Positions 26,265-34,608 of a stretch of DNA of 47,624 bases are shown here, piece by piece (positions within the stretch are counted from its first letter, which is position 1; each line of letters starts with the position of its first letter). The translations under genes were made by a program, and so were the position numbers. The DNA lies in assembly GCA_012728785.1 (NCBI GenBank), contig JAAYEK010000134.1:1-47624 (forward strand). The letters run 5' to 3'. A model generated the notes under the pieces. That model saw only the letters and a list, made by a program, of their open reading frames with translations. It was not told the origin of the DNA and searched no databases. Source of the stretch: Bacillota bacterium (lineage in GTDB: Bacteria > Bacillota > UBA4882 > UBA8346).

Positions 26265-27917
26265 ATGAATTTTTGGAACGGTTTGAAAAAAGTATTTCAG
26301 TTTGGCGCCAGGGGAAGACAGTTCTCATTGGGGAATAAATCCTGGAATAGGCCAAAGCCAAAAAAACCAAAGCCGGAACCATTATTTAGAGACTTGGAAG
26401 CAAACCAAAGGCTTTTAGAAAAGATTTTTGAGTTGCCAACCAATCAAGATGTGGTAATTAGGGACTTTTCGATCCCAAGCTTGAAACAAAAAGCCCTCTT
26501 AATATATATAGATGGCCTTTCCGATCGTAATACCCAAAGTTTTGCTATTTTACAACCGTTGATGATTCTTGGTCCCGATGAAGCTGTTAACGGTAAAGAT
26601 CCAGTCACTCTCGCCTATCAAACGTTACTCCCCGGTCATCAGTTACAAAAGACCGCTAGTTTAAGTGATGTTGTGGACGGGATATTGGATGGTTCTTCCG
26701 CCCTCCTTATCGACGGTTCGGATCAAGCCTTAATTATCGAAACCAAAGGATGGGAGCACCGGGGGGTGGACCGGCCCAACAATGAACCGGTAGTCAGAGG
26801 ACCGCAGGAAGCATTTGTAGAAAGCTTTCGGGCCAATACCGCTAGTGTCCGGCGGTATGTTAAAGATCCAAAATTGGTTACCGAAATCTTCAGAGTCGGC
26901 AAGCGGAGCCGGACGCTGGTCGCGGTGATGTATGTCAAGGATATTGCCAATGTTAAGTTGGTGGAAGAAGTAAAATACCGGATTCAAAGCGTCTCTGAAA
27001 CCGTTGATTATATTCCGGAAACAGGGACCCTAGAGGAATATTTGGAGGATCATCCCAAATCCCTCATTCCCCAAATGTTGTCTACTGAACGTCCTGACCG
27101 TTTGGGGGCCTATATCCGCGAAGGCCATGTTGGAGTGGTGATGGCCAATAGCCCCTTTTCTTTGATCATCCCGACTACCTTCACCATCTTCCTCCATTCG
27201 GCCGAAGACTATTATTTACGCTGGCCTTTCGGAAACTTTTTAAGATTTATCCGGTCAATCGCTCTCTTCATCTCCCTAATGTTGCCCGCTTCCTATATTG
27301 CAGTCATCAATTATCACCAAGAGATGATCCCCACCGATCTGTTATTGGCGATGACCGCCGCTCGGGAAATGGTCCCCTTTCCGGCCATAGCTGAAATCCT
27401 ACTTATGGAGTTCGCTTTCGAACTGATCCGTGAAGCCGGAGTCCGGATTCCCAGCGTCATCGGACCGACTATCGGGATTGTCGGCGCTTTAATCCTGGGA
27501 CAAGCGGCAGTCGCCGCCTTCGTAGTCAGTCCAATTCTGATCATCATCATTGCCATCACCGCCTTAGCGTCTTTCGTGGTCCCCAACTACAACGCCTCCT
27601 TTGCGATTCGGATCTTACGGTTCTTATTTATTATCTTAGCCGGTTTTCTAGGGTTTTTTGGAATTGCCTTTGGACTCTTTTTATTAATTTTACATACCGT
27701 TACTATTACTAGCTTTGGAGTTCCGTTTATGACCCCAATTGTTCCTTATCAACCCCGGAACAAAGATCGGGTGATTCGGCCTCGAGCTTATGAACAGAAA
27801 TATCGCCCCTTGTTTTTAAGGCCTTTGGATTGGATTCGGCAGGAAAAAAACCCCCGGCGATGGGATCGGCCCCAGAGTAGTATTGAGAAGGGAAGGGATG
27901 ACCAAAATGAGCAGTGA
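26265..27917 (+). CDS. gerAA: Spore germination protein, GerA/GerAA family (A subunit)
   Basis: This 550-aa subunit has a hydrophilic N-terminal half (about 1-290, with VVIRDFSIPSLKQKALLIYIDGL), the conserved PFSLIIPTTFTIFLHSAEDYYLRWPFGNFLR motif, and a C-terminal membrane region (about 290-500) followed by a basic tail. It forms the oligomeric A subunit of the germinant receptor in the inner spore membrane. Ribosome site CGGAG lies 7 bases before the ATG. The stop overlaps the next gene by about 20 bases, giving coupling with gerAB. Confidence 0.95.
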   Translation: MNFWNGLKKVFQFGARGRQFSLGNKSWNRPKPKKPKPEPLFRDLEANQRLLEKIFELPTNQDVVIRDFSIPSLKQKALLIYIDGLSDRNTQSFAILQPLMILGPDEAVNGKDPVTLAYQTLLPGHQLQKTASLSDVVDGILDGSSALLIDGSDQALIIETKGWEHRGVDRPNNEPVVRGPQEAFVESFRANTASVRRYVKDPKLVTEIFRVGKRSRTLVAVMYVKDIANVKLVEEVKYRIQSVSETVDYIPETGTLEEYLEDHPKSLIPQMLSTERPDRLGAYIREGHVGVVMANSPFSLIIPTTFTIFLHSAEDYYLRWPFGNFLRFIRSIALFISLMLPASYIAVINYHQEMIPTDLLLAMTAAREMVPFPAIAEILLMEFAFELIREAGVRIPSVIGPTIGIVGALILGQAAVAAFVVSPILIIIIAITALASFVVPNYNASFAIRILRFLFIILAGFLGFFGIAFGLFLLILHTVTITSFGVPFMTPIVPYQPRNKDRVIRPRAYEQKYRPLFLRPLDWIRQEKNPRRWDRPQSSIEKGRDDQNEQ

Positions 27918-29022
27918 AGAAAAGATCGGCCATCACGAGGCCTTATCGCTTTTAGTAATTATCCTTTCCGCCAAGGTCTTTTTGTCTTTCCCACGCAATA
28001 TGGCTCTCCTAGGTGACGCGGCAGGGTGGATCATTGTTTTTCTCGCGGGGATCTATAGCTTAGTGGGTTACTTCTTCCTTTCCGCTTTATTAAAGAAGTA
28101 TCCCGGTAAAAATATTATTCAAATTGCTCACCAGGTCAGTGGCGGCATTTGTGGCAAATTAATAGGAGCGGCGCTCTTCCTTTTTTTTCTGATGACCACC
28201 TCCTTGTACCTCCGCCAATTCGCGGAAAGTTTCATTTTGGCCATACTCCCCCGAACTCCCATCAGCGTCATTACCATTTTGTTCTTGATTCTGTTAGTCT
28301 ACACTGCCCTATTGGGGGTTGAAACCCTTTCCCGGGTAGCCTGGTTATTGGGTCCTTATCTGTTGATTGCTTTAATTATTATTTTCTTGTTTTCCCTGCC
28401 CCAGATGACTTTTGACCATCTAGTCCCAGTCTTGGGACCGGGTCCGGTTCCGCTCATAAAATATTCCCTTACACATCTGTCTCTCTTTTCTGAAATTATC
28501 TTGTTCGGGATAATCGCTCCCTTGATCCGAAGCCGAGAGAAGATAAACCGAATTGGTCTCTATATTCTAGGGGTGGCGGTGGTCATTAATACCGGTGTTA
28601 CCATCTTAACTACCGCAGTATTTAATTATGTAGAAACTCAAAAAATGGTCTTCCCCGTCTTCCAATTAACTCGGTTAGTCGCTTATGGCGAGTTTGTCCA
28701 AAGAGTAGAGGCGGTCTTTGTCTTTCTCTGGTTTTTCTGGGCTGGGATCCAGCTGAGCGGGTTATTCTATGGGGCCGTCACCAGTTTTGCCCAGACTTTT
28801 AGGATTAAAAACTACCGTCCCTTAACTTTACCCATCGCCGTTTTGACCTTTACGATCAGCTTAATCCCAGCTTCGATGACTGAGACGGTAGAATTGGGCG
28901 ATTATACCACTTCTCCCTCATTAATAAGTAATTACTACTCAATCGCCGCTTTTGGCATACCTTTTCTATTGTGGCTAATTGCATTTGCTAAAAAACATTT
29001 AGGTGGCGTCACTAATGATTAA
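27898..29022 (+). CDS. gerAB: Spore germination protein, GerAB family (B subunit)
   Basis: This 374-aa integral membrane protein with about ten helices is the permease-like B subunit that binds small germinant molecules. The beginning (KIGHHEALSLLVIILSAKVFLSFPRNM) is the family's first helix. I choose ATG 27898 behind AGAAGGGAAGGG; ATG 27907 is possible. It overlaps gerAA at its start and gerAC at its end (ACTAATGATT). Germinant specificity cannot be read from the sequence. Confidence 0.94.
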   Translation: MTKMSSEEKIGHHEALSLLVIILSAKVFLSFPRNMALLGDAAGWIIVFLAGIYSLVGYFFLSALLKKYPGKNIIQIAHQVSGGICGKLIGAALFLFFLMTTSLYLRQFAESFILAILPRTPISVITILFLILLVYTALLGVETLSRVAWLLGPYLLIALIIIFLFSLPQMTFDHLVPVLGPGPVPLIKYSLTHLSLFSEIILFGIIAPLIRSREKINRIGLYILGVAVVINTGVTILTTAVFNYVETQKMVFPVFQLTRLVAYGEFVQRVEAVFVFLWFFWAGIQLSGLFYGAVTSFAQTFRIKNYRPLTLPIAVLTFTISLIPASMTETVELGDYTTSPSLISNYYSIAAFGIPFLLWLIAFAKKHLGGVTND

Positions 29023-30280
29023 ACGAGTCATCGTTATCGGTTTGTTAATAATGATAACTTTCCTAGCCAACGGCTGTTGGGATCGGCGTGAGTTGGAAAG
29101 CTTGGGGCTGGTTCAAGCTCTCGGGTTGGACTTAGGACCCGATCAAAAAGGAGTGACCGTAACCACTATGATCGCAATCCCATCCGAGTTAGGCGGTGAG
29201 GAAGGCGGCGGAGCCGGCGGCAAGCCCGGAGTCTTTTTGATATCCATGGATGCTCCCTCGATTTACGAAGCTTTCAACCTGATCAATACCACGGTTAACC
29301 GAGAGATCACCCTGATCCAGAACCGGCTCCTGATCATTGGCGAGGAATTAGCCCGCCATGGAGCTAACAAATGGATTGATAATCTAATCCGTTATCGCGA
29401 GATGCGCCGTACCTTGCTACTTTTCGTTTGCAAAGGAACAGCAGCTGAAATATTACACGTCCAGCCGCAGCTGGAAAATAAACCTTCGGAATACGTTAAC
29501 GCCTTAGTAGCGTTGTCACGGCGGACCGGAATGTATCCGACCGTTACCTTAAATGACTTTCTCAAACACTATGAGGCTTTTGCTCAAGAAAACTATCTTC
29601 CTCTCTTAGATAAATACCAGAGAAAAGAGGGGCCAGAAACACCTCCGGCCGAAAATCAAGCCCAATCGGGGGGAGGCGGATCCGAATCCGGTACTGAAGG
29701 AGCCTCGCCAGAAAAGAAACCGCAAAAACAGGACGACGTTCGATTTATCGGGTCGGCGATCTTTAAAAAAGACCGAATGGTCGGAACTTTCGATATCTAT
29801 GAAACTCAAATTCTGTTGCTCTTGAATGACGAGTTCAAGGAAGCGATGCTCACCGTCGAAGACCCTTTGAAAAAAGGCAATTATGTTGTTTTTAAGCTAC
29901 TGGCGACTGCACCGGGTGAAATTCAATACCGGCGTCAAAAGAAGGTTGATCAATTTAGTGTCCAATTAAAACTGGAAGCGGATCTGTTAAGTATTCAAAG
30001 TCAGATCGATTATACCCAGCCGAAACTGGAAAAATTTCTAGGCCGGGTGATTGCCGGAGAAATAAAAAACCGGGTTGAGAAGGCGATCAAAAAAGCCCAA
30101 CAGGAGTATAACTCCGATGTCTTCGGTTTCGGTAAAAAAGTCAGGCGTACCTTTATCACCTCTGGTGATTATGAAAAATATTATTGGCCCGGCAAATTCA
30201 AAGACGCCCAGGTTAATGTGGATGTCAAAGTAGATCTGCGCCGGGTCGGTGTCCAATTCCAGCCTCCGGAGAATCGGTAA
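29015..30280 (+). CDS. gerAC: Spore germination lipoprotein, GerAC family (C subunit)
   Basis: This 421-aa lipoprotein has a signal peptide ending in the lipobox LANGC (cysteine near residue 22), then WDRRELESLGLVQALGLD, the standard GerAC entry. The middle carries an unusual low-complexity insert rich in Gly, Ser, Glu and Pro (about 205-235, AQSGGGGSESGTEG) before domain 3. ATG 29015 follows AGGTGG and overlaps the gerAB end. It completes an A-B-C receptor operon. Confidence 0.94.
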   Translation: MIKRVIVIGLLIMITFLANGCWDRRELESLGLVQALGLDLGPDQKGVTVTTMIAIPSELGGEEGGGAGGKPGVFLISMDAPSIYEAFNLINTTVNREITLIQNRLLIIGEELARHGANKWIDNLIRYREMRRTLLLFVCKGTAAEILHVQPQLENKPSEYVNALVALSRRTGMYPTVTLNDFLKHYEAFAQENYLPLLDKYQRKEGPETPPAENQAQSGGGGSESGTEGASPEKKPQKQDDVRFIGSAIFKKDRMVGTFDIYETQILLLLNDEFKEAMLTVEDPLKKGNYVVFKLLATAPGEIQYRRQKKVDQFSVQLKLEADLLSIQSQIDYTQPKLEKFLGRVIAGEIKNRVEKAIKKAQQEYNSDVFGFGKKVRRTFITSGDYEKYYWPGKFKDAQVNVDVKVDLRRVGVQFQPPENR

Positions 30281-30304
30281 GATTAGAAAAGGAGAATTCG
30301 CTAA

Positions 30305-30469
30305 ATGAGCTATCTAGCCTTTACCATAGTGCTAATCATCGCTTTTTATACCGTCTTGTTCGCGATTGAAAATTTCAGGGAAAAAAACCGGATCGGTTTT
30401 TGGGCGATTCTATTATTAACCTTAGCCAGTACGGCTTTACCGTTTTATATGCTTTTCCTGTTAGATTAA
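30305..30469 (+). CDS. Small two-helix membrane protein at the end of the ger operon
   Basis: A 54-aa ORF, too short for the track: MSYLAFTIVLIIAFYTVLFA, a charged turn (NFREKNRIG), then a second helix (FWAILLLTLASTALPFYML). AAAGGAG stands about 10 bases upstream, and it begins 24 bases after gerAC. Small two-helix D subunits are known to accompany some GerA-type receptors in Bacillus and tune their activity; this could be one by position and topology, but I cannot claim homology. Confidence 0.65.
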   Translation: MSYLAFTIVLIIAFYTVLFAIENFREKNRIGFWAILLLTLASTALPFYMLFLLD

Positions 30470-30598
30470 GGGCGCTAATATCCCTAACTTACCCGATTGA
30501 AATTCGTTTTTTATTATCCTTCTCGTCTCCCCCAAGGCAGGAAAAACTCAACAAAAAATCGAATGAGATACCAATAGGCCTATGGAGGTTGTTATATT

Positions 30599-31132
30599 TT
30601 GAAAACAAAACAATATCCGTTAGTAGGTTGTTGCGGTATGTCCTGCGTCCTTTGTCCGCGCTTTCATTCCCAGTCCAAATCTAAATGCCCCGGGTGCGGC
30701 CATGGCACTAATCGCCAATCTTGCTCCACTTATAAATGCTGTACTGAAAAACACAATTACGAAACCTGCGCCGAATGTGCGGTTTTTCCCTGTGAAAGAT
30801 TATTTCTACAAGCTGATTGGGTCGGATTTAATACCCGTAAGAAATGGATTGACAATTTAAAACAGATCAAGGAGATCGGCATTGAAAAATGGTTTGCCGA
30901 ACAAGTTCAAAAACAAGTTTTACTTGAGGAAGCGCTCCAATATTTCCACAACAACCGGATGCGAAGCTTTTTTTGCCTGTCTTTTCTCTACTTTGAGATC
31001 GATACAATCAAAAAATTGATCGCTGCCGCCCATTCCCAAAAAGAGCTGGAACTCACGGAGCGATCCGAAGCTTTTCAACAAGCGGTTAAAACCGAGGCCA
31101 TCCAGCACAACCTCAAAATTTGGGATGACTGA
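30599..31132 (+). CDS. DUF3795 domain-containing protein
   Basis: This 177-aa protein has a cysteine-rich N-terminal half (GCCGMSCVLCPRF, CPGCGHG, CSTYKCC and TCAECAVFPCERL) that probably binds metal or an Fe-S cluster, matching DUF3795. The C-terminal half is helical. The start is TTG 30599, behind TGGAGG by about 10 bases. It is separated from the small membrane gene by 129 bases without a clear terminator. It converges with, and overlaps by 20 bases, the LysM gene on the other strand. Function is unknown. Confidence 0.8.
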   Translation: MKTKQYPLVGCCGMSCVLCPRFHSQSKSKCPGCGHGTNRQSCSTYKCCTEKHNYETCAECAVFPCERLFLQADWVGFNTRKKWIDNLKQIKEIGIEKWFAEQVQKQVLLEEALQYFHNNRMRSFFCLSFLYFEIDTIKKLIAAAHSQKELELTERSEAFQQAVKTEAIQHNLKIWDD

Positions 31133-32090
31133 TCTTCTTCTCTTCCAGTTGAGTCATTACCGGAACAGGCTTCGGTTGATGAAGTTCACCGCCAAATAAT
31201 GAAACTCCATAAGCGTGTTTTATCATCGCCTGATGGTCCAGATCGATCCGCCCGGTTTGATGGACCCTACTTCCTAAGAAATGTGCGCAAAATTGCCCAT
31301 TAAAATCATTATCAGTAATTGATTGGCCCCCGTGGGGCATTCCATTGATTGAGGCGGCAATAAAAAGTTTTCGCACCTGGACCACTACCGCCCGCCGCTC
31401 CCAGCTCCATTTACCGCCATATATCTCTTTCATAATCCTAGTATCCTCTTTAGTTAAGGGCTCAATATCAGCATGATAATAGCCATAGAGACGTTTGGCT
31501 TGAAAAGATTTACCGGTTTCAACATCAATTATTCGCGCGATCTCACCGTTCCTCCATAGCTGGTTCACAATCGCCCAGGATATGGCTTGAATCCCTCCGG
31601 GACTACTCCGCGAATTCGTAGTAAATCCCTGACTTTTCCCAACCGGAATGATTATTTTTTGACCTTCAACAAGCTGCTTGTCCGGTAGATTATTCCGGGC
31701 CATAATTACCGCCACATTGGAAGAATATTGGTCGGCGAGGGTTTCCAGATCATCACCAGGCTTTACCGTATACTCCACTGTACGGTTGGGGCCACCAGCC
31801 AATTCCCGAAGGGTGTTCATTGTCATCGGGCCAACTATTCCGTCAATCGCCAGATTATACTCAATTTGAAAAGCGATAACCGCCGCTTTGGTTAATTTAC
31901 CATAATAACCGGTGGGTTTTACCCCCAAATAGTCTAACTGATATAAATAGTTCTGGACCTCTCTTACCTGTTCTCCTCTGGAACCGAATTCCAGGAAACC
32001 CATAGCTTTCACGTTTGATGCAAAGACTATTGTTATCCCAAAAGCCCATAAAAAGACGGCCCCTATTTTATAATTAGTCATCTTGATCAC
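31113..32090 (-). CDS. Peptidoglycan-binding and LysM protein with a conserved C-terminal domain
   Basis: This 325-aa exported protein has a signal helix (IGAVFLWAFGITIVFASNVKA), a PG_binding_1 domain (about 35-95, SRGEQVREVQNYLYQLDYLG), a LysM domain (about 105-150, YTVKPGDDLETLADQYSSN) and a C-terminal domain of about 150 residues with invariant-looking histidines (YYHADIEPLTKED, NGMPHGGQSITDNDFNGQFCAHFLGSRVHQ). It resembles SleB-like proteins in the first half, but I see no typical SleB hydrolase. GTG 32090 follows GGGAGG by 6 bases. It is downstream of a dacF. Confidence 0.82.
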   Translation of the reverse strand: MIKMTNYKIGAVFLWAFGITIVFASNVKAMGFLEFGSRGEQVREVQNYLYQLDYLGVKPTGYYGKLTKAAVIAFQIEYNLAIDGIVGPMTMNTLRELAGGPNRTVEYTVKPGDDLETLADQYSSNVAVIMARNNLPDKQLVEGQKIIIPVGKSQGFTTNSRSSPGGIQAISWAIVNQLWRNGEIARIIDVETGKSFQAKRLYGYYHADIEPLTKEDTRIMKEIYGGKWSWERRAVVVQVRKLFIAASINGMPHGGQSITDNDFNGQFCAHFLGSRVHQTGRIDLDHQAMIKHAYGVSLFGGELHQPKPVPVMTQLEEKKISHPKF

Positions 32091-32116
32091 TGTGAACCTC
32101 CCGAATACCTCATGCT

Positions 32117-33319
32117 TCATAATCCGTTATGATCATTATTAAAGAATTTTAAGTAAATTATACTTTGCCCATCTTTACCCTTGAAAATTCCCCGGATCCA
32201 ATCTCGAAGCCAGCGCCATCCCCGGACAATCAAGTTGGCCCGCTTTACTTCCACCGTTGTATAAACGGATGTCTCAGCTAGAATTTCTCCTTGATATATC
32301 GCTCTTAAGGAACCGACCTTGCCCCCGGGTTTAATCGGAAATTTCAATTTAGTCGACGGGACCAGTTTGGTTTCCACCAACTTATCCCGTCCCCGTTTCA
32401 CAGATACTCCAAAATCTTCCTTCAATTTAACCGGCGCCATTTCAGGTCGGGCTTGTTTTAGATAAACCTTCCCCAGCTCCTTACCGCCTTTTCCAACTAC
32501 CTTCCACTGGTAATTACGATAACCGTAATCCAGCAAGCGCTTGGTCTCAGCCACTCGTTTAGCATCACTATCCGCACCTAAAATGACGCTTAATAAACGA
32601 AAATCGCCTTTGACGGCAGTGGCGGCCAAACAATAACCGGCTTCCTCGGTATGTCCGGTTTTCAACCCGTCCGCTCCGCGATAAACCCGAATTAATTCGT
32701 TGGTGTTCCTTAACTGAAACGTACCGCTGCGAAAAGTATCCGACCAAATGGAAGTATGTTTTAATACTTCCGGGTATTTTAATAACTCCCGGCAAATTAA
32801 AGCCAAATCATATGCGCTACTATAATGGTTCAGATCGGGCAAGCCGGTCTCATTGGAGAAGTGAGTGTTTTTGAGGTCCATTTTCTGAACCCGCTGATTC
32901 ATGGCTCCAATAAAATCCTGGACGGAACCATAAAGATGTTCAGCCACAGCCGCACTGGCATCGTTAGCTGAAACCACCGCAATGGTTTTAAACATTTCCG
33001 AGAGGGAAAACTCTTCTCCTTCTTTCAAATAGACCTGCGATCCTCCCATACCGGCAGCCACTGCTGAAGTGCGGATCGGGTCGGACCATTTGACCCAGCC
33101 GGATTCGATGGCCTCCATGATTAAGAGCATGGTCATGACTTTGGTCACGCTGGCCGGAGGCCACCGCCGGTCCTTATTTTGTTCAAAAAGTATCTTCCCT
33201 GAGAGCGGGTCCATTAGTATAGCAGCCCTGGCATCAATTGAAAAAGCAAGACCCCTTTGGGATATTGACAATAATAACACAAAAGTAATTAAGAACGCTA
33301 TTACCCGCTTCTTCAGCAC
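32117..33319 (-). CDS. dacF: D-alanyl-D-alanine carboxypeptidase, DacF type (copy 2)
   Basis: This 400-aa paralogue of the copy at 22195 has a signal peptide (AFLITFVLLLSISQRGLAF), SxxK (PPASVTKVMTM), SxN (VVSANDASA) and KTG (GLKTGHTEEAG), and the C-terminal PBP5-like domain. Start GTG 33319 (or TTG 33322) after GGGGGGAG. It likely trims peptidoglycan in the sporulating cell or in vegetative growth. It precedes the LysM gene with a small gap. Confidence 0.93.
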   Translation of the reverse strand: MLKKRVIAFLITFVLLLSISQRGLAFSIDARAAILMDPLSGKILFEQNKDRRWPPASVTKVMTMLLIMEAIESGWVKWSDPIRTSAVAAGMGGSQVYLKEGEEFSLSEMFKTIAVVSANDASAAVAEHLYGSVQDFIGAMNQRVQKMDLKNTHFSNETGLPDLNHYSSAYDLALICRELLKYPEVLKHTSIWSDTFRSGTFQLRNTNELIRVYRGADGLKTGHTEEAGYCLAATAVKGDFRLLSVILGADSDAKRVAETKRLLDYGYRNYQWKVVGKGGKELGKVYLKQARPEMAPVKLKEDFGVSVKRGRDKLVETKLVPSTKLKFPIKPGGKVGSLRAIYQGEILAETSVYTTVEVKRANLIVRGWRWLRDWIRGIFKGKDGQSIIYLKFFNNDHNGL

Positions 33320-33374
33320 CAAAAAGACTCCCCCCTTAGGATAAAGGATGCCCTAAAAGGGGAGATAGTATTCT

Positions 33375-33425
33375 CATTCTTCGTCGGTGTCGCCTGTGTG
33401 TCAATGAAGAATGACACCGAAGATT
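33375..33425. repeat. Imperfect inverted repeat upstream of the dacF copy
   Basis: TCTTCGTCGGTGTC and GACACCGAAGA can pair with a two-base bulge and a 21-base loop. It could be a small hairpin in the dacF leader. Function unknown. Confidence 0.35.
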
Positions 33426-33444
33426 ATCTCGACGATATTTTACA

Positions 33445-33468
33445 TTATAAATTGTAAATTGTACATTA
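33445..33468. repeat. ATTGTA-type micro-repeat
   Basis: TTATAAATTGTAAATTGTACATTA lies between dacF and the CotF-like gene and resembles the inverse of 1801-1824. Confidence 0.4.
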
Positions 33469-33545
33469 CTAAATGACGTATATCCAAAATAAAATGGGGG
33501 AGATTAGTACAGTATATAAAAGCTATCAAAAAGGAGGCCAGAATT

Positions 33546-33818
33546 TTGAGTCAAAACAAACAAAATACCGGAACCTATGAATCTCCGGAGCGAATGGAGC
33601 AACCCCCTAATGTGATCACCACCAAAGACTTGTCCTACTTGAAAGACGCCATGTCCTGGGAGTTGTTGGCAATGAAAAAATGTCGCCAATACGCATCCTT
33701 CTGCACCGACCCCGAACTTCAAACCCAAATTGACGGTGTCGGCCAAATGCACCAGCAGCATTATGAAAAATTGCTCCAATATGTCCAATCTAATCCTAAT
33801 CAAGGATATTTGCAATAG
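33546..33818 (+). CDS. CotF-like spore coat protein (short)
   Basis: This 90-aa protein has a proline- and glutamine-rich N-terminus (MSQNKQNTGTYESPERMEQPP) then a ferritin-like helix pair (LSYLKDAMSWELLAMKKCRQYA and GQMHQQHYEKLLQYV). It resembles small CotF-like coat proteins. The start is TTG 33546 after AAGGAGG. It is paired with the larger CotF protein downstream, suggesting both are coat components made in the mother cell. Confidence 0.75.
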   Translation: MSQNKQNTGTYESPERMEQPPNVITTKDLSYLKDAMSWELLAMKKCRQYASFCTDPELQTQIDGVGQMHQQHYEKLLQYVQSNPNQGYLQ

Positions 33819-33922
33819 CCCTCAAACCAAAAAAGGACCTGGGCGCTACATACATGTCCATGCTTTAAGGTTCATGCCCAGCCTTACTTAACCAAAAACC
33901 AACTGATGAAGGAGGATCATAG

Positions 33923-34267
33923 ATGCCAAACCAAAACCAACCAAATCCCAATGCCATCAAGAACCCCCAGACCGGGCAATTGCCTCAAGTTAAAGGACCG
34001 GAGATGAATGAGAGGGATTTTGTAAACGAAATCTTAGCCACGGAGAAATATCTCACTGATAACTTTAATATTTTCGCCCGTGAGACAAGCAATCAAAGGT
34101 TGCACCAGGAAGTAATGGGTATTTTAAACGAATCCCACCAAGGGGCCAGAAATTTGTTTAATATGATGTTCAAGAAAGGCTGGTATTCGCTGACCGCCGC
34201 GCAACAGCAGGATATTCAGCAGACGGCGCAACAGTTTCAGAACTACCGGAACCAAGAGCCGTATTAA
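33923..34267 (+). CDS. Spore coat protein CotF family
   Basis: This 114-aa protein starts with an Asn/Gln/Pro-rich leader (QNQPNPNAIKNPQTGQ) then shows the Coat F pattern: MNERDFVNEILATEKYLTDNFNIFARETSN, LHQEVMGILNESHQGARNLFNMMFKKGWYSL. It ends in a Gln-rich tail (AAQQQDIQQTAQQFQNYRNQEPY). Ribosome site AAGGAGG precedes the ATG. Likely a coat layer protein of mature spores. Confidence 0.88.
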   Translation: MPNQNQPNPNAIKNPQTGQLPQVKGPEMNERDFVNEILATEKYLTDNFNIFARETSNQRLHQEVMGILNESHQGARNLFNMMFKKGWYSLTAAQQQDIQQTAQQFQNYRNQEPY

Positions 34268-34608
34268 TAAACATTCTGATTATATAGTTAACTCAGGATT
34301 TTGGAATGTCTGGAAAACTAGAAATGATCTGATCAACTTCTACTCTGGGTGATAGAACGATAGGAAGCATCTAGTTTTCAGCCTTAGCTAAGTTATCTTT
34401 ATAATCACCTAAAGTTGTTGAAGAAGTGGGACTGACCCACTTCTTTTCTTATGCTTTCAATTATAAATAAAAGTAGTCATCTTCTCATATATTATATTGG
34501 TATTTAACGTTGGAGAACTTTTACCCGTGCTTTTCTTTACTACTGGAGGTGATCATTAAAAAATTTCACTAATAAACCTGTTCAATAAAATATACGAGGA
34601 GGGCTATC
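34268..34608 (+). other. Intergenic stretch with an inverted repeat and a strong terminator
   Basis: No ORF is credible. CTGGAAAACTAG (34310-34321) pairs with CTAGTTTTCAG (34371-34381) with one bulged base. The terminator at 34421 follows. The rest is the leader of the sugar-binding gene, whose ribosome site is GAGGAGGG. Confidence 0.45.
34421..34450 (+). terminator. Terminator after the coat protein gene
   Basis: AAGAAGTGGG/CCCACTTCTT is a perfect 10-bp stem with loop actga, followed by TTCTT. It ends the transcript of the CotF gene. Confidence 0.85.
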
